Assembly: GCF_003601975.1 (NCBI RefSeq)
Contig: NZ_QZWZ01000001.1
Coordinates: 62,001 to 126,000 of the forward strand
Length of the DNA stretch: 64,000 nt
Direction of reading: 5' to 3'
Source: Mesorhizobium waimense
Lineage (GTDB): Bacteria > Pseudomonadota > Alphaproteobacteria > Rhizobiales > Rhizobiaceae
Below are positions 9,422-19,430 of the stretch, piece by piece. Below the pieces are notes generated by a model that saw nothing but the letters and a program-made list of their open reading frames with translations, was not told the origin of the DNA and made no database searches. Both the position numbers and the translations under genes were made by a program. Positions within the stretch are counted from its first letter, which is position 1, and each line of letters opens with the position of its first letter.

Positions 9422-10257
9422 CAGCTCTTCTCCAAGGTCGCGAGCAGGTCGACCAGCAGCTGACCGACCAGCGGCGGCACATCGCCCTTGGCGTCGAATG
9501 CCGGATCGTAGGCGGAGATGGTGAGGCCGGAGATTGGCAACGAGCCAGCCATGCCGCACATCGCCTGGCGCAACTGCTCCGGCGCCGGGCCGCCAGGGCT
9601 GGCGTAGCGGTTGGCCTGCAGATCCTCGGGGTCGTGAACGTCGAGATCGAGATGCATATGGACGCGCTCGGCGCCGGTGCTCTTCAGCCTTTGCGCCGCG
9701 ACGACCCAGTCGGGGCATTCCGTGCGGATGACCGGCAATGTCTCCAGCAATTGCCTTTCCGTGGTGTCGAGGTCGCGCGCGTTGACCAGCACGCAGCGGG
9801 CGGGATCGATTGCCTTGAATCCGGGGATCTGCGCCGCCATCGGTCGCCAGCAACGCCCGAGCACGGTCGCCAGCGCCATGCCGTCGAGAAACCCCGATGT
9901 CGAGGAATCGGGCGTGTTGAGGTCGCCATGCTGGTCGGCCCAGATCATGGCATCGGCGCCTTCGCCGGCCACCGCGCCGGCGCTGGTCAGGCAATTGCCG
10001 GCAAGCACAATGGGAAACCGGCTACGGTCACGGGCAATGCGGACTTCACCCGACACGGCGTTGCAGACGGCGAAGCCGGTTGCGATCTCACGCTCCTGCT
10101 CGTCGCTCATCCTGCCTATGTCGTGAACGTCAATGTCGTGCCCAGCAAGCTTGAGCGCCTCGGTCAGCCCGCCGGCAATCAACGCGTCCGGCCCCTGGCC
10201 GCAGCCGCCGTGATAGTGACCGCTGTCATAGGACGCCAGGATGATCGTGACGTTCAC
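9421..10257 (-). CDS. Ureohydrolase-fold (arginase/agmatinase family) protein, divergent metal site
   Basis: A 278-residue protein of the arginase/agmatinase superfamily lying inside the histidine operon. The second and third manganese motifs are conserved: DQHGD (Asp108, His110, Asp112) and DLDVHDP (Asp204, Asp206, Asp209). The first motif, normally GGDHS with a metal-binding His, reads AGNCLTS here, so the His is replaced by Cys89. It may use one metal or a changed substrate. It overlaps hisA by 4 bases and hisF by 3, so it is translated with them. Substrate unknown; family membership is secure. Confidence 0.8.
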   Translation of the reverse strand: MNVTIILASYDSGHYHGGCGQGPDALIAGGLTEALKLAGHDIDVHDIGRMSDEQEREIATGFAVCNAVSGEVRIARDRSRFPIVLAGNCLTSAGAVAGEGADAMIWADQHGDLNTPDSSTSGFLDGMALATVLGRCWRPMAAQIPGFKAIDPARCVLVNARDLDTTERQLLETLPVIRTECPDWVVAAQRLKSTGAERVHMHLDLDVHDPEDLQANRYASPGGPAPEQLRQAMCGMAGSLPISGLTISAYDPAFDAKGDVPPLVGQLLVDLLATLEKS

Positions 10258-10985
10258 GGCGTTGCCTCCAAGATCGCCAGCGCCTCGGCCGGATCGATGC
10301 GCCCGTCATAGAGCGCGCGGCCGGAGATCGCGCCCTCTAGCTTCTGCGCATCCGGCATGGTCATGCGCACGATGTCGGCGATCGAGGCGAGCCCGCCCGA
10401 AGCGATCACCGGGATCGACACCGCCTCGGCAAGGTCGATGGTGGCGTCCCAGTTGATGCCGGTCAACACGCCGTCGCGGTCGATGTCGGTGTAGATGATG
10501 GCGGCGACGCCGGCGCCTTCGAATTTCTTCGCCAGTTCGATGACGCCCAGGCTCGACGCCTCGGCCCAGCCTTCGACCGCCACCTTGCCGCCCTTGGCGT
10601 CTATGCCGACGGCGATCTTGCCCGGGAAGGCCCTGCAGGCCTGCCTGACCAGGTCGGGGTCGCGTACCGCAACCGTGCCGAGGATGACGCGGGCAAGCCC
10701 GCGGTCGAGCCAGTCCTCGATCTGCGCCAGCGTGCGGATGCCGCCGCCGAGCTGAACCGGGTTCTTCGTTGCCTTGAGAATGGCGCCGACCGCCGCGCTG
10801 TTGACGCTCTGGCCCTTGAAAGCACCGTTGAGGTCGACGACGTGCAGCCACTCGAAGCCTTGCTCCTCGAAGGCTCTAGCTTGCGCGGCCGGATCGTCAT
10901 TGTAGATCGTCGCGGTCGCCATATCGCCGTGCTTCAGGCGCACGCACTTGCCGTCCTTGAGGTCAATCGCGGGAAACAGGATCAC
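10254..10985 (-). CDS. hisA: ProFAR isomerase (1-(5-phosphoribosyl)-5-[(5-phosphoribosylamino)methylideneamino]imidazole-4-carboxamide isomerase)
   Basis: Performs the Amadori rearrangement that yields PRFAR for HisF/HisH. 243-residue TIM barrel related to HisF. Catalytic Asp8 (FPAIDLKDG) and Asp129 (VGIDAKGG) are present, with the phosphate-binding LGGGIRT and ASGGLAS motifs. It overlaps the downstream ureohydrolase gene by four bases. Confidence 0.97.
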   Translation of the reverse strand: MILFPAIDLKDGKCVRLKHGDMATATIYNDDPAAQARAFEEQGFEWLHVVDLNGAFKGQSVNSAAVGAILKATKNPVQLGGGIRTLAQIEDWLDRGLARVILGTVAVRDPDLVRQACRAFPGKIAVGIDAKGGKVAVEGWAEASSLGVIELAKKFEGAGVAAIIYTDIDRDGVLTGINWDATIDLAEAVSIPVIASGGLASIADIVRMTMPDAQKLEGAISGRALYDGRIDPAEALAILEATP

Positions 10986-10987
10986 GG

Positions 10988-11278
10988 TCAGGCACCCTCG
11001 ACGATGACGAAGTGGCCGGTCGATGCCGCCAGCCGGAACTTCGAGGCTTGCTTGTATTCAGGCGATTCGTAGCAGGCGACCGCCGTCTCGTAGGACTCGA
11101 ACTCGACCAGCACGTGGCGGTTGCCGGTCGGTCCTTCCGGGCTCACGTAACGTCCGGCACGCACGGGGAACTTCGCGCCATATTTGGCGAAGGCTTTTGC
11201 GTTGGCCTCTATGTACTGCTTGTAGATTTCGGGGTCGCGGACATCGATCATCGCCATCCAATAGCCCTTCTTGCTCAT
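10988..11278 (-). CDS. DUF1330 family protein
   Basis: A 96-residue ferredoxin-like-fold (dimeric alpha/beta barrel) protein of the DUF1330 family. Typical features are [21 protein letters not shown] at the start, [19 protein letters not shown] in the middle, and the C-terminal KFRLAAS. Function unknown. Its ATG overlaps the hisH stop codon (ATGA) and its stop lies two bases before hisA, so it is a true operon member. A TTG one codon upstream is possible but unneeded. Confidence 0.85.
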   Translation of the reverse strand: MSKKGYWMAMIDVRDPEIYKQYIEANAKAFAKYGAKFPVRAGRYVSPEGPTGNRHVLVEFESYETAVACYESPEYKQASKFRLAASTGHFVIVEGA

Positions 11279-11928
11279 CAAGGCCTCCAGCGCAGGAAAT
11301 TGGTGATCAGGGCAAGGCCGAGCGCCTGGCTCTTTTCGGGGTGGAACTGCGTGCCGACGAGATTGTCGCGCGCGACCGTTGCCGTCACCGGGCCACCATA
11401 GTCGGCAACCGCCAGCACCTCCTCCGGCTTCCTAGCATCGAGATGGTAGGAATGGACGAAATAGGCGTGCAATCCCTTGGTTCCTGTAGCGATGCCGGAA
11501 AACAGCGGATGCTTGCGCGTCATCTCGATCGTGTTCCAGCCGATCTGCGGAATCTTCAGTGCCGGATCGGTGGGCGTGATCTCCTTGACGTCGCCGGCGA
11601 TCCAGCCAAAACCCTTGGTGATCGTCTTTTCCAGGCCGCGTTCCGACATCAGCTGCATGCCGACGCAGATGCCGAGGAAGGGCCGGCCCTTGACGATCGC
11701 CACCTCTTCCACCGCGTCCCACATGCCGGCGACGGCCTTGAGGCCGGCCGCGCAGTCGGCATAGGCGCCGACGCCGGGCAGCACGATGCGGTCCGCGGTG
11801 CGGACGCGTTCGGCATCCGCCGTCAGTTCGATCGCCGCCGCGATGCCCGCCTCATGCGCCGCGCGCTCGAAGGCCTTGGTGGCCGAGCGCAGATTGCCCG
11901 ACCCGTAATCGATGATCGCAACCCTCAT
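11278..11928 (-). CDS. hisH: Imidazole glycerol phosphate synthase, glutaminase subunit
   Basis: Class I glutamine amidotransferase that supplies ammonia to HisF. 216 residues. The nucleophile Cys88 sits in [10 protein letters not shown], and the His/Glu of the triad lie in QFHPEKS near the C-terminus. The oxyanion-strand motif PGVGAY is also present. It lies one base after the DUF2628 gene. Confidence 0.97.
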   Translation of the reverse strand: MRVAIIDYGSGNLRSATKAFERAAHEAGIAAAIELTADAERVRTADRIVLPGVGAYADCAAGLKAVAGMWDAVEEVAIVKGRPFLGICVGMQLMSERGLEKTITKGFGWIAGDVKEITPTDPALKIPQIGWNTIEMTRKHPLFSGIATGTKGLHAYFVHSYHLDARKPEEVLAVADYGGPVTATVARDNLVGTQFHPEKSQALGLALITNFLRWRP

Positions 11929-11929
11929 G

Positions 11930-12403
11930 TCAGGGCTTTCCGGGCGTGTGGGTCAGGCCCAATGCAATGCCGGTCTGAGGCGGCCGCGCCATCGCGGCGT
12001 CCGGAACGATGCGCTGCATCGTCGCCTGCTCTTGCGCCATCGCTTCGGCCTCCAGCGCATCGCGCGTCTCGGCGTCATAAAGCCTGTCGGCCGCGATAAC
12101 GCCCCTTTCATGCCAGCCGCGGCGGTGCAGTGCTGCGATCCGCAACGCCTGCCCCTCCAGACCGATGTAAAGCGAGACCAGCAGCGACAGCAGCGAGCCG
12201 GCCCATTCGAGCCCCAGCTTCTGGCCGAGCATCGACAGGATGGCCATGACGACAAAGGCCAATGCCGCCTCCACCCACAGCCGGTGCCAGGCGAGCCAGA
12301 GCGGCGAGAACAGGAAACCGAGCCAAGTGAAGCCGTCGCGCACGAAGGTCGTGTCGGCCTTGTTACTGCCCGCGGGCGGTTCCATCACGACATAGATGGC
12401 CAT
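11930..12403 (-). CDS. DUF2628 family membrane protein
   Basis: A 157-residue protein with hydrophobic segments at about 25-40, 45-63 and 68-85. The DUF2628 pattern is clear: a short N-terminal strand, then [24 protein letters not shown]. The C-terminal half is soluble and Ala/Glu-rich. Function unknown. It sits three bases after hisB and one base before hisH, a position it keeps in other rhizobia as far as I know. Confidence 0.85.
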   Translation of the reverse strand: MAIYVVMEPPAGSNKADTTFVRDGFTWLGFLFSPLWLAWHRLWVEAALAFVVMAILSMLGQKLGLEWAGSLLSLLVSLYIGLEGQALRIAALHRRGWHERGVIAADRLYDAETRDALEAEAMAQEQATMQRIVPDAAMARPPQTGIALGLTHTPGKP

Positions 12404-12406
12404 CGC

Positions 12407-13006
12407 CTATCCTTTCAGGGATCCCTTGGTGGAGGGCACTGCGTCCGGCTGGCGCGGGTCGCGTTCGAGCGCCGCGCGCAGCGCGCGCGCCACTGCCTTG
12501 AAGCAGGTTTCGGCGATGTGATGGTTGTTGGCGCCGTAATGATTGGTCACGTGCAGTGTGATCCCGGCATTCTGGGCCAGCGCCTGGAAGAATTCGCGCA
12601 CCAGCTCGGTGTCGAAAGTGCCGATCTTGGGTGACGAGAAGGAGACGTTCCAGACCAGGAACGGACGGCCGGAGACATCGATCGCCGCCCTGGTCAGCGT
12701 TTCGTCCATGGCGAGGTCGATTGAGGCGTAGCGCATGATGCCGCGCCGCTCGCCGAGCGCCTTGGCCAGCGCCTGTCCGAGCGCGATGCCGGTGTCCTCG
12801 ACCGTGTGGTGGTCGTCTATGTGCAAATCGCCCTTGGCCTTGACCGTCATGTCGATCAGCGAATGGCGCGACAGCTGGTCGAGCATATGGTCGAAGAAGC
12901 CGACGCCCGTCGCAATGTCGGACTTGCCCGAGCCGTCGACATGGACCGATACGGAGATATCGGTTTCCTTGGTCTTGCGGCTTGCTTCGGCGGAACGGGG
13001 CGACAT
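12407..13006 (-). CDS. hisB: Imidazoleglycerol-phosphate dehydratase
   Basis: Dehydrates imidazole glycerol phosphate to imidazole acetol phosphate. 199 residues, monofunctional (no phosphatase fusion). The duplicated metal motifs are visible: [14 protein letters not shown] with DDHHTVED in the first half, and [13 protein letters not shown] in the second. It is the first gene of the minus-strand histidine block, so the promoter should lie in the 226-base gap shared with hslV. Confidence 0.97.
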   Translation of the reverse strand: MSPRSAEASRKTKETDISVSVHVDGSGKSDIATGVGFFDHMLDQLSRHSLIDMTVKAKGDLHIDDHHTVEDTGIALGQALAKALGERRGIMRYASIDLAMDETLTRAAIDVSGRPFLVWNVSFSSPKIGTFDTELVREFFQALAQNAGITLHVTNHYGANNHHIAETCFKAVARALRAALERDPRQPDAVPSTKGSLKG

Positions 13007-13232
13007 GACCTCATCCTTGTCCAGGGTTTCACGCCTTCCAAGCCGTCAAACGCTTGAAAGCGAGAGCCTTCTAGCAGCATGATCCGGCGATTGCCAGTTG
13101 CCTTGCGCGGCGCTATCGAGGCTTGCCTAAGGCCGGTTTGCAATCGCTTGACCCATGCATACATATGGCCGATCAAGTCACTCGTAACGCGCCGGATCGC
13201 CTTATCGGGATCGGTGCTAATCGGAGCAGAAA

Positions 13233-13784
13233 ATGTCGAATGAACTGACCATGCACGCCACGACCATCGTGACGGTGCGCAAGGGCAGCAAGGTGGTGAT
13301 TGCCGGCGACGGCCAGGTCAGCCTTGGCCAGACCATCATGAAGGGCAACGCCAAGAAGGTGCGCCGCATCGGCAAGGGCGGCAATGTCATTGCCGGTTTC
13401 GCCGGTGCCACCGCCGATGCCTTCACCCTCCTGGAGCGGCTTGAGGCCAAACTCGAACAATATCCGGAGCAGCTGACGCGAGCCTGCGTCGAGCTCGCCA
13501 AGGACTGGCGCACCGACCGCTATCTGCGCCGGCTGGAAGCGATGATGCTGGTGGCCGACAAGTCGGTCTCGCTGGCGCTGACCGGCACCGGCGACGTGCT
13601 CGAACCCGAACATGGCGTCATGGCCATCGGCTCCGGCGGCAATTATGCGCTGGCTGCCGCCCGCGCGCTGATGGATTCCGACAAGGACGCTGAGGAAATC
13701 GCCCGCAAGGCGATGCAGATCGCGTCCGACATCTGCGTCTACACCAACAACAACTTCGTCATCGAAACGCTCGATGCCGCCTGA
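13233..13784 (+). CDS. hslV: ATP-dependent protease proteolytic subunit HslV (ClpQ)
   Basis: Forms the proteolytic core of the HslUV protease. 183 residues. The catalytic Thr10 follows a removable N-terminal segment ([11 protein letters not shown]), and [14 protein letters not shown] is the family signature. The promoter region holds CTTGACC at 13147 and ACATAT at 13161; the spacing fits no heat-shock consensus well, so I make no promoter call. Its last 11 bases overlap the next gene. Confidence 0.96.
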   Translation: MSNELTMHATTIVTVRKGSKVVIAGDGQVSLGQTIMKGNAKKVRRIGKGGNVIAGFAGATADAFTLLERLEAKLEQYPEQLTRACVELAKDWRTDRYLRRLEAMMLVADKSVSLALTGTGDVLEPEHGVMAIGSGGNYALAAARALMDSDKDAEEIARKAMQIASDICVYTNNNFVIETLDAA

Positions 13785-14310
13785 GCGGGCCAAACAGAGC
13801 GATGCATACGAATTTCGGCCGGTGACCGAAAAAGACCTGCCGATGATCGCCGGCTGGCTGGCCGAGCCGCATGTCGCCGAATGGTGGGACGATTCTAAGA
13901 AGGAAATCGCCGAGATCCGCGAGCACATCGGTTCGATCTCGGTCGAGCCGCTGATCGTCGAGCTCGACGGCCAGCCGATCGCCTATCTGCAGAGCTACGA
14001 TCCGCATCTGGAGGACGATCATCCCTATGCCGACCAGCCGTTCGGCACGCTGGGCATCGACCTGTCCATCGGCAGGCCGGAGCTGGTTGGCGTCGGCCAT
14101 GGCTCGGCCATCGTGCGGCAGTTCGTCGAACAGCTTTTCGAGGAAGGGGTGCCGCGCGTCATCATCGATCCGCACCCGGAGAACGCGCGCGCCATCCGCG
14201 CCTATGAAAAGGCCGGCTTCAAGGCGATCGGGCGCAGGAAATCGGAATATGGGGACGCCGTGCTGATGGCCGTTGATGCGGCGGATGGCGACGCGCAAGA
14301 GGGGCATTGA
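13774..14310 (+). CDS. GNAT-family N-acetyltransferase (AAC(6')-like)
   Basis: A 178-residue acetyltransferase. The acetyl-CoA-binding strand/turn is [12 protein letters not shown], followed by [19 protein letters not shown], typical of the aminoglycoside 6'-N-acetyltransferase / RimJ-like group; [11 protein letters not shown] near the N-terminus also fits. The real substrate cannot be read from sequence. It overlaps hslV by 11 bases and is followed directly by the DUF2585 gene, a conserved rhizobial order. Confidence 0.85.
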   Translation: MPPERAKQSDAYEFRPVTEKDLPMIAGWLAEPHVAEWWDDSKKEIAEIREHIGSISVEPLIVELDGQPIAYLQSYDPHLEDDHPYADQPFGTLGIDLSIGRPELVGVGHGSAIVRQFVEQLFEEGVPRVIIDPHPENARAIRAYEKAGFKAIGRRKSEYGDAVLMAVDAADGDAQEGH

Positions 14311-14910
14311 ATGAACACGACCGGCGAAGACAAGACGCTCTCGGCCTATGAAGACAGCTGGCGGATGGGGCTTCTGCTCGTGCTGGCGCTGGTCATCTTC
14401 CAGGCCGGTGTCCTCTACGGCATGGGCCATCCGCCGATCTGCACCTGCGGCTACGTGAAGCTCTGGCACGGTGTGGTGAACAGCTCCGAGAATTCCCAGC
14501 ATATTTCCGACTGGTACACATTCTCGCACATCATCCACGGCTTTCTATTCTATGCGCTGGCGTGGTTTCTGTTTCCGCGCTCGCCGGTCGGGCTGCGGCT
14601 GGCTTTCGCCGTCCTCATCGAAGGCGGCTGGGAGCTCTTGGAAAACAGCCCCTTCATCATCGACCGCTATCGGGCCGGCACCATCTCACTCAACTATTAC
14701 GGCGACAGCATCATCAATTCTGTGGCGGATACGTTCGCCATGGTGCTGGGATTTGTGATGGCGCGAAAGCTTCCTATATGGGTGATCGTCAGCCTTGCCG
14801 TGATCTTCGAACTGGGCACCGGCTACATCATCCGGGACAATTTGACGCTCAACGTGATCATGCTGCTGCATCCGTTCGAGTCCATCCGGCAGTGGCAAAG
14901 TGGAATTTGA
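14311..14910 (+). CDS. DUF2585 (UPF0314) family membrane protein
   Basis: A 199-residue membrane protein with hydrophobic segments at about 19-38, 70-95, 110-125, 135-155 and 158-175. The DUF2585 signature is seen in [31 protein letters not shown] and [18 protein letters not shown]. Function unknown; restricted mainly to alphaproteobacteria. It starts right at the stop of the GNAT gene and ends six bases before hslU. Confidence 0.88.
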   Translation: MNTTGEDKTLSAYEDSWRMGLLLVLALVIFQAGVLYGMGHPPICTCGYVKLWHGVVNSSENSQHISDWYTFSHIIHGFLFYALAWFLFPRSPVGLRLAFAVLIEGGWELLENSPFIIDRYRAGTISLNYYGDSIINSVADTFAMVLGFVMARKLPIWVIVSLAVIFELGTGYIIRDNLTLNVIMLLHPFESIRQWQSGI

Positions 14911-14915
14911 GTGAT

Positions 14916-16229
14916 ATGAGCACATTCTCCCCGCGCGAAATCGTTTCGGAACTTGACCGCTTCATCATCGGCCAGAAGGACGCAAAGCGCGCCGTGGCCA
15001 TCGCCTTGCGCAACCGCTGGCGCCGCCAACAGCTCGAAGGCCAGATGCGCGAAGAGGTGATGCCGAAGAACATCCTGATGATCGGGCCGACCGGCGTCGG
15101 CAAGACCGAGATCTCGCGCCGCCTGGCGCGGCTTGCCGGTGCGCCCTTCGTCAAGGTCGAGGCCACCAAGTTCACCGAGGTCGGCTATGTCGGCCGTGAC
15201 GTCGAGCAGATCATCCGCGACCTGGTCGAGATCGCCATCGGCCTGGTGCGCGAGAAGATGCGCGAGGACGTCAAGGCGCGCGCCCACATCAATGCCGAGG
15301 AACGGGTGCTTGAGGCGCTCGTCGGCAAGACGGCAAGCCCGGCCACACGCGACAGTTTCCGCAAGAAGCTGCGCGACGGCGAGCTCGACGACAAGGAGAT
15401 CGAGGTCGAAGTGGCCGACACCGGCACCGGTGGCATGCCCGGCTTCGAGATTCCCGGCATGCCGGGCGGCAATATCGGCGTGCTCAACATCAACGACATG
15501 TTGTCGAAGGCGATGGGCGGCCAGAGGACCAAGACACGCAAGACGACGGTGAAGGAATCCTACGCGCTGCTGATCAGCGACGAGTCCGACAAACTGCTCG
15601 ACCAGGACGAGGTGGTGCGCAGGGCGCTGGAATCGACCGAAAACGACGGCATCGTCTTCCTCGACGAGATCGACAAGATCGCCTCGCGAGAAGGCGGCAT
15701 CGGCGCCGGCGTCTCCCGCGAAGGCGTGCAGCGCGATCTGCTGCCGCTGGTCGAGGGCACCACTGTGGCGACCAAATACGGACCGGTGAAGACCGACCAC
15801 ATCCTGTTCATCGCCTCGGGCGCGTTCCACGTCGCCAAGCCGTCGGACCTGCTGCCGGAACTGCAGGGCCGCCTGCCGATCCGCGTCGAACTGCGGGCGC
15901 TCGAGAAGGACGATTTCGTCCGCATCCTGACCGAGACCGAGGCCAGCCTGATCAAGCAGTACATCGCGCTGATGAAGACCGAAGGCGTCGAGCTCAGCTT
16001 CACCGACGACGCCATCGATTCGCTGGCCGGCATCGCCGTCGATCTCAACGCCAGCGTCGAGAACATCGGCGCCAGGCGCCTGCAGACGGTGATGGAGCGG
16101 GTGCTGGACGAGATTTCCTACGATGCGCCGGACCGCAACGGCACGACGGTCACCATCGATGCCGCCTATGTGCAAAAGCATGTCGGCGACCTTTCCAGGA
16201 ACACGGATTTGTCCAGATTCATCCTATAG
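14916..16229 (+). CDS. hslU: ATP-dependent protease ATPase subunit HslU (ClpY)
   Basis: AAA+ unfoldase partner of HslV. 437 residues. Walker A is GPTGVGKT (57-64); the pore motif GYVGRD follows; Walker B is [11 protein letters not shown]; the sensor-2 region [14 protein letters not shown] is near the end. The C-terminus ends in LSRFIL, which is the tail that docks into HslV. The insertion (I) domain is residues about 110-230 and includes a Gly-rich stretch. Start at the first ATG after the DUF2585 stop. Confidence 0.97.
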   Translation: MSTFSPREIVSELDRFIIGQKDAKRAVAIALRNRWRRQQLEGQMREEVMPKNILMIGPTGVGKTEISRRLARLAGAPFVKVEATKFTEVGYVGRDVEQIIRDLVEIAIGLVREKMREDVKARAHINAEERVLEALVGKTASPATRDSFRKKLRDGELDDKEIEVEVADTGTGGMPGFEIPGMPGGNIGVLNINDMLSKAMGGQRTKTRKTTVKESYALLISDESDKLLDQDEVVRRALESTENDGIVFLDEIDKIASREGGIGAGVSREGVQRDLLPLVEGTTVATKYGPVKTDHILFIASGAFHVAKPSDLLPELQGRLPIRVELRALEKDDFVRILTETEASLIKQYIALMKTEGVELSFTDDAIDSLAGIAVDLNASVENIGARRLQTVMERVLDEISYDAPDRNGTTVTIDAAYVQKHVGDLSRNTDLSRFIL

Positions 16230-16234
16230 AAGCG

Positions 16235-16256
16235 GCGCCGGGCAGGTTCCCGGCGC
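16235..16256 (+). terminator. Perfect hairpin after hslU
   Basis: GCGCCGGG (16235-16242) and CCCGGCGC (16249-16256) form a perfect 8-bp stem with a 6-nt loop directly after the hslU stop. There is no U-tract, so it may stabilise the transcript end rather than terminate by itself. Confidence 0.5.
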
Positions 16257-16368
16257 GGGTGTGGCCAAATGGAAGCATCTGGCCGCTTTCGTCCGGGCGA
16301 CGAGGCGGTTCTCTCGACTCTCCATTGAGCTTTACCTAGTTTGCCCGGCGACTCACAGGCGGCGGCGC

Positions 16369-17328
16369 ATGAAAAAACGCATACTTCTCTTTCTCGGCTT
16401 GGCGCTGGCGGCAGCGGTGCCCGTTGCCGATGCGGCGACGCTGGTGCCGCCGGGAAACCGTAATGCCGAGCAGCCCGACATACCGGGCGCCTCGAGCCGC
16501 CGCACCCAGGCCACCAGCACCACCTTCCAGGCCAAGTACCGCAAGGTCTACGCGCTGCTGCAGAACGACGCCGACCTTCGCGGCAAGATCAAACAGCAGG
16601 CGGCGGCCTATGGCATCGATCCCATTCACATCGTCGGGGCCATCGTCGGCGAGCATACCTACAATGTCGACGCCTACGACCGGCTGCAGACCTACTACGT
16701 CAAGGCGATCTCCTATTTGTCGAGCAAGCTCTCCTTCGCGTATGACGGTGAGGACATCACGGATTTCGTGCAGCGGCCGGAATTCAAGAAATGCGCCGGC
16801 CTGTCGGACAGCTACGATCTGTGGGAGTGCCGCGAGCAGGTGTGGAACCATGCCTTCCGCGGCAAGAGTGTGGGCGGCGAGAGCTTTCCCAACGACCGTT
16901 TCGGCGCCACCTTCTTCCAGCCCTATTATGCCGGCCAGACCTTCGGCCTTGGCCAGCTCAATCCGCTGACCGCGCTGCAGATGAGCGATTTCGTGCACAA
17001 GGTGTCCGGCCTGCCCAAGCTCGACGTCACCGATCCGAACGGGGTCTACAAGACCATCATGGATCCGGACCTGACGCTTCCTTACGTCGCGGCGACGATC
17101 AGGAAATCGATCGACGCCTACAAGGGCATCGCCGGCTTCGACATTTCGGGCAATCCCGGCCTCACCGCGACGCTCTACAATGTCGGCAATCCCGAGCAGC
17201 GCGCCGATGCGCTGAAGGCCGAGAACGACAAGCGCCGAGCCGCCGGCGAGCCCGAAAAGCTGCCCGAGGAAAATTATTATGGCTGGCTGGTCAACGACAA
17301 ATTGTCGGAGCTGAAGGCGCTCTTTTAG
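16369..17328 (+). CDS. Exported DUF1402 family protein
   Basis: A 319-residue protein with a clear Sec signal peptide (MKKRILLFLGLALAAAVPVADA). The body has the DUF1402 pattern, including YGIDPIHIVGAIVGEHTYNVD, FGLGQLNPLTALQMSD and PYVAATIRKS. This layout recalls lysozyme-like folds in which a Glu (here in GEHTYN) is catalytic, so a periplasmic murein-related role is possible, but that is inference. It is downstream of hslU after a hairpin and converges with the panB-like gene. Confidence 0.8.
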   Translation: MKKRILLFLGLALAAAVPVADAATLVPPGNRNAEQPDIPGASSRRTQATSTTFQAKYRKVYALLQNDADLRGKIKQQAAAYGIDPIHIVGAIVGEHTYNVDAYDRLQTYYVKAISYLSSKLSFAYDGEDITDFVQRPEFKKCAGLSDSYDLWECREQVWNHAFRGKSVGGESFPNDRFGATFFQPYYAGQTFGLGQLNPLTALQMSDFVHKVSGLPKLDVTDPNGVYKTIMDPDLTLPYVAATIRKSIDAYKGIAGFDISGNPGLTATLYNVGNPEQRADALKAENDKRRAAGEPEKLPEENYYGWLVNDKLSELKALF

Positions 17329-17346
17329 AGCTGAGGGATAAGCCGC

Positions 17347-18153
17347 TCAGGTCTGGGATTCGAGGAACGCCTCGAATTTGCGCAGTTCCTCGGCATCCAC
17401 CCCGACCACGTGCTGCAGCGCCGGATAGGCGCCGGACTGGATGTCGGCGGCATATTCGCTGAACGCGGCAATGCGCTCGGTCTGGATACGATCGAATTCC
17501 GCCGCCAGGTCGCGGTATCGTTTGGCATGGCGCGGATAGTGTCCGCGATGGGTGCCTAGCACATCTTCCGAGAACAGATACTGGGCATCGCAGCCGGCGC
17601 CGGCCCCCATCGAGATCATGATCAGCGGCGTGCGCCTGGAGATCGCGCTCGCCATTTCGGCCGGCACCACCTCGATTTCGGCGGCAAACGCGCCCGCCGC
17701 TTCCAGGTCCCTGACCTGTTTCCAGACGAAGGTAGCACTTTCGGCGGTCTTGCCGACCGCCTTGAAGCCACCCGTCCAGGTCGCGTGCGCCGGGATCAGC
17801 CCAACATGGCCGCAAACCGGAATGTGTTCGTCGCGCAACCTCCGGATCGTCTGCAGGCTGGCCGAACAGTACATGGCGTCGGCGCTTGCCGCGCGCAGCT
17901 TCACCGCCATGCGCAAGATCTCGTCCGTGGTAGCGCCCATTTTTGACTGCTCGTCGCCGGGAATGGCAAAGCACGTCGGTGCCGCATCGCGAAAACGCGG
18001 ATCGAAGATCAGGTCATAGGGGACGGAGATGATGTCGATGCCGGCCCGTTCCGCGGCCTCGGCCTCTTCCATAGAAAAGACCCTGAGCTTGGAAAGCTGC
18101 CGCTCGCCCTTCAGCGATTGCAGGTCGGCGACCGTCGGTCTGGTGCGCGGCAT
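17347..18153 (-). CDS. PanB-like protein (ketopantoate hydroxymethyltransferase fold) lacking usual metal ligands
   Basis: A 268-residue protein whose second half matches PanB (3-methyl-2-oxobutanoate hydroxymethyltransferase): IPVCGHVGLIPAH, GGFKAVGKTAESA, the catalytic-base region EIEVVPAEMA, and SMGAGAGCDAQYLFSEDVLG. In the first half the GDSLGM motif and the later ADLPF aspartate that bind magnesium in PanB are replaced (ISVPYDLIFDPRF and ADAMYCSAS). It is therefore probably not the housekeeping PanB. The ATG is preceded by GAGGGA. It is the last gene of the reductase/Rieske/desaturase cluster, 38 bases after the reductase. Confidence 0.75.
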   Translation of the reverse strand: MPRTRPTVADLQSLKGERQLSKLRVFSMEEAEAAERAGIDIISVPYDLIFDPRFRDAAPTCFAIPGDEQSKMGATTDEILRMAVKLRAASADAMYCSASLQTIRRLRDEHIPVCGHVGLIPAHATWTGGFKAVGKTAESATFVWKQVRDLEAAGAFAAEIEVVPAEMASAISRRTPLIMISMGAGAGCDAQYLFSEDVLGTHRGHYPRHAKRYRDLAAEFDRIQTERIAAFSEYAADIQSGAYPALQHVVGVDAEELRKFEAFLESQT

Positions 18154-18191
18154 TTTCTTCCCTCTATGTCCTTGATTCCGGATGGCGCGGC

Positions 18192-19430
18192 TCACGCCGC
18201 CAACAGAGACTTCAGCTTGACTGTCTGCGAGCCGAGCGCCTCCGGCGCCGGCGTTGCCCGTTTGGCAATCAGCATTTCGGCCAGCCTGATGTCGCGGGCG
18301 ACCGCATTGCCCGGCCCGATGCCGCTTGCAGCGACCAGACGGCCGTCCCCCGCCAGATGGAACAGGATGAAGGCACCGTCTTCGAGGTCGCGGCGCACAA
18401 CGCTATGCCCCTCGTCCGAAAGCCCGGCGATCTGCAAGGTCAGGCCATATTGATCCGACCAGAACCAGGGCACGGCGGCATGGGCCTCGCCGGCGCCCAG
18501 CATGTTCCTGGCCGCCAGCGCGCCCTGCTCCTGCGCGTTGCGCCAGGCTTCCAGCCGCACCCGCCGTCCGCCATAGACGGCAAGCGGAAACGAGCAGCAG
18601 TCGCCGGCGGCAAAGATGTCTGGATCGCCGGTGCGAAGTTCGGCATCGACGGCGATGCCGTTATCGATGGACAATCCAGCTTCCGCGGCCAGCGTTGTCA
18701 CCGGCACGGCACCGATGCCGATGATAGCGAGGTCGGCAACGACCTCCAGCCCGCCGGCAAGCGTGATGCGCACCTCGGCGCCGTCATCGGCGATGGCCGA
18801 GATGCCCTGGCCGGCGAGGATCGTCACGCCTTCGGCCTCGTGCTGCTTGTGGATGATCTCGGCGATTTCGGCGGGCACGCCGCGCATCAGGATGCGCGGC
18901 TGCGCCTCGACGACGGTGACATCAGCGCCGAGTTTGCGCGCCGAGGCGGCGAGTTCGAGACCGATGAAGCCGCCGCCGACGATTGCCACGCGGTTTCCGG
19001 CCCTGAGATGGGCGCGGATGGCCTGCGCGTCATTGTAGGTTCTGAGATACACGCAGCGCGCTCCGAGGCCCGGCATCGGCAGCTTGCGCGGCAGCGAGCC
19101 GGTCGCCAGCAGGAGCTTGTCGTACGGCAGCGCCGAGCCATCCGACAGGCGCACGGCATGGGCGGCGCGGTCGATCGCCACGGCCTGAACCGAATGGATA
19201 TGCCGGATCGACCGCTCGGCCAGGATTTCATCGCTGGTGATCGCCTTGATCACGGGCGCCTCGCCGGTCATGGCTTCCTTTGACAGCGGCGGCCGCTCAT
19301 AGGGCAGATGCGGCTCGTCGCCGACCAGCGTCACCGGGCCCTCGAAGCCGAGATCGCGCAGCGCAAGTGCTGCGCGTCCGCCGCATTCTCCGGCGCCGAT
19401 GATGATCATTGCCTTTGTCATCACCGTCAT
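18192..19430 (-). CDS. FAD/NAD(P)H-dependent ferredoxin reductase
   Basis: A 412-residue reductase of the rubredoxin/putidaredoxin-reductase type. The FAD-binding GAGECGG lies near the N-terminus, the NAD(P)H-binding GGGFIGLELAAS near residue 150, and the second FAD motif DIFAAGDCCSFP near 280. The C-terminal reductase domain (VPWFWSDQYGLTLQIAG) is typical for partners of Rieske ferredoxins. Its ATG overlaps the Rieske stop codon (ATGA), so electron transfer NAD(P)H to FAD to [2Fe-2S] to the di-iron membrane enzyme is likely. Confidence 0.9.
   Translation of the reverse strand: MTVMTKAMIIIGAGECGGRAALALRDLGFEGPVTLVGDEPHLPYERPPLSKEAMTGEAPVIKAITSDEILAERSIRHIHSVQAVAIDRAAHAVRLSDGSALPYDKLLLATGSLPRKLPMPGLGARCVYLRTYNDAQAIRAHLRAGNRVAIVGGGFIGLELAASARKLGADVTVVEAQPRILMRGVPAEIAEIIHKQHEAEGVTILAGQGISAIADDGAEVRITLAGGLEVVADLAIIGIGAVPVTTLAAEAGLSIDNGIAVDAELRTGDPDIFAAGDCCSFPLAVYGGRRVRLEAWRNAQEQGALAARNMLGAGEAHAAVPWFWSDQYGLTLQIAGLSDEGHSVVRRDLEDGAFILFHLAGDGRLVAASGIGPGNAVARDIRLAEMLIAKRATPAPEALGSQTVKLKSLLAA

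Noticed and set aside
8630..9994. Longer hisF start running through the ureohydrolase gene
   Set aside because: The family N-terminus begins at 9421, where the ATG overlaps the upstream stop. The extension is out-of-frame reading of the ureohydrolase gene.
13147..13166. Heat-shock (RpoH) promoter before hslV
   Set aside because: CTTGACC is present, but the downstream ACATAT is only about nine bases away, too close for a -35/-10 pair, and no CCCCAT-type -10 is visible.
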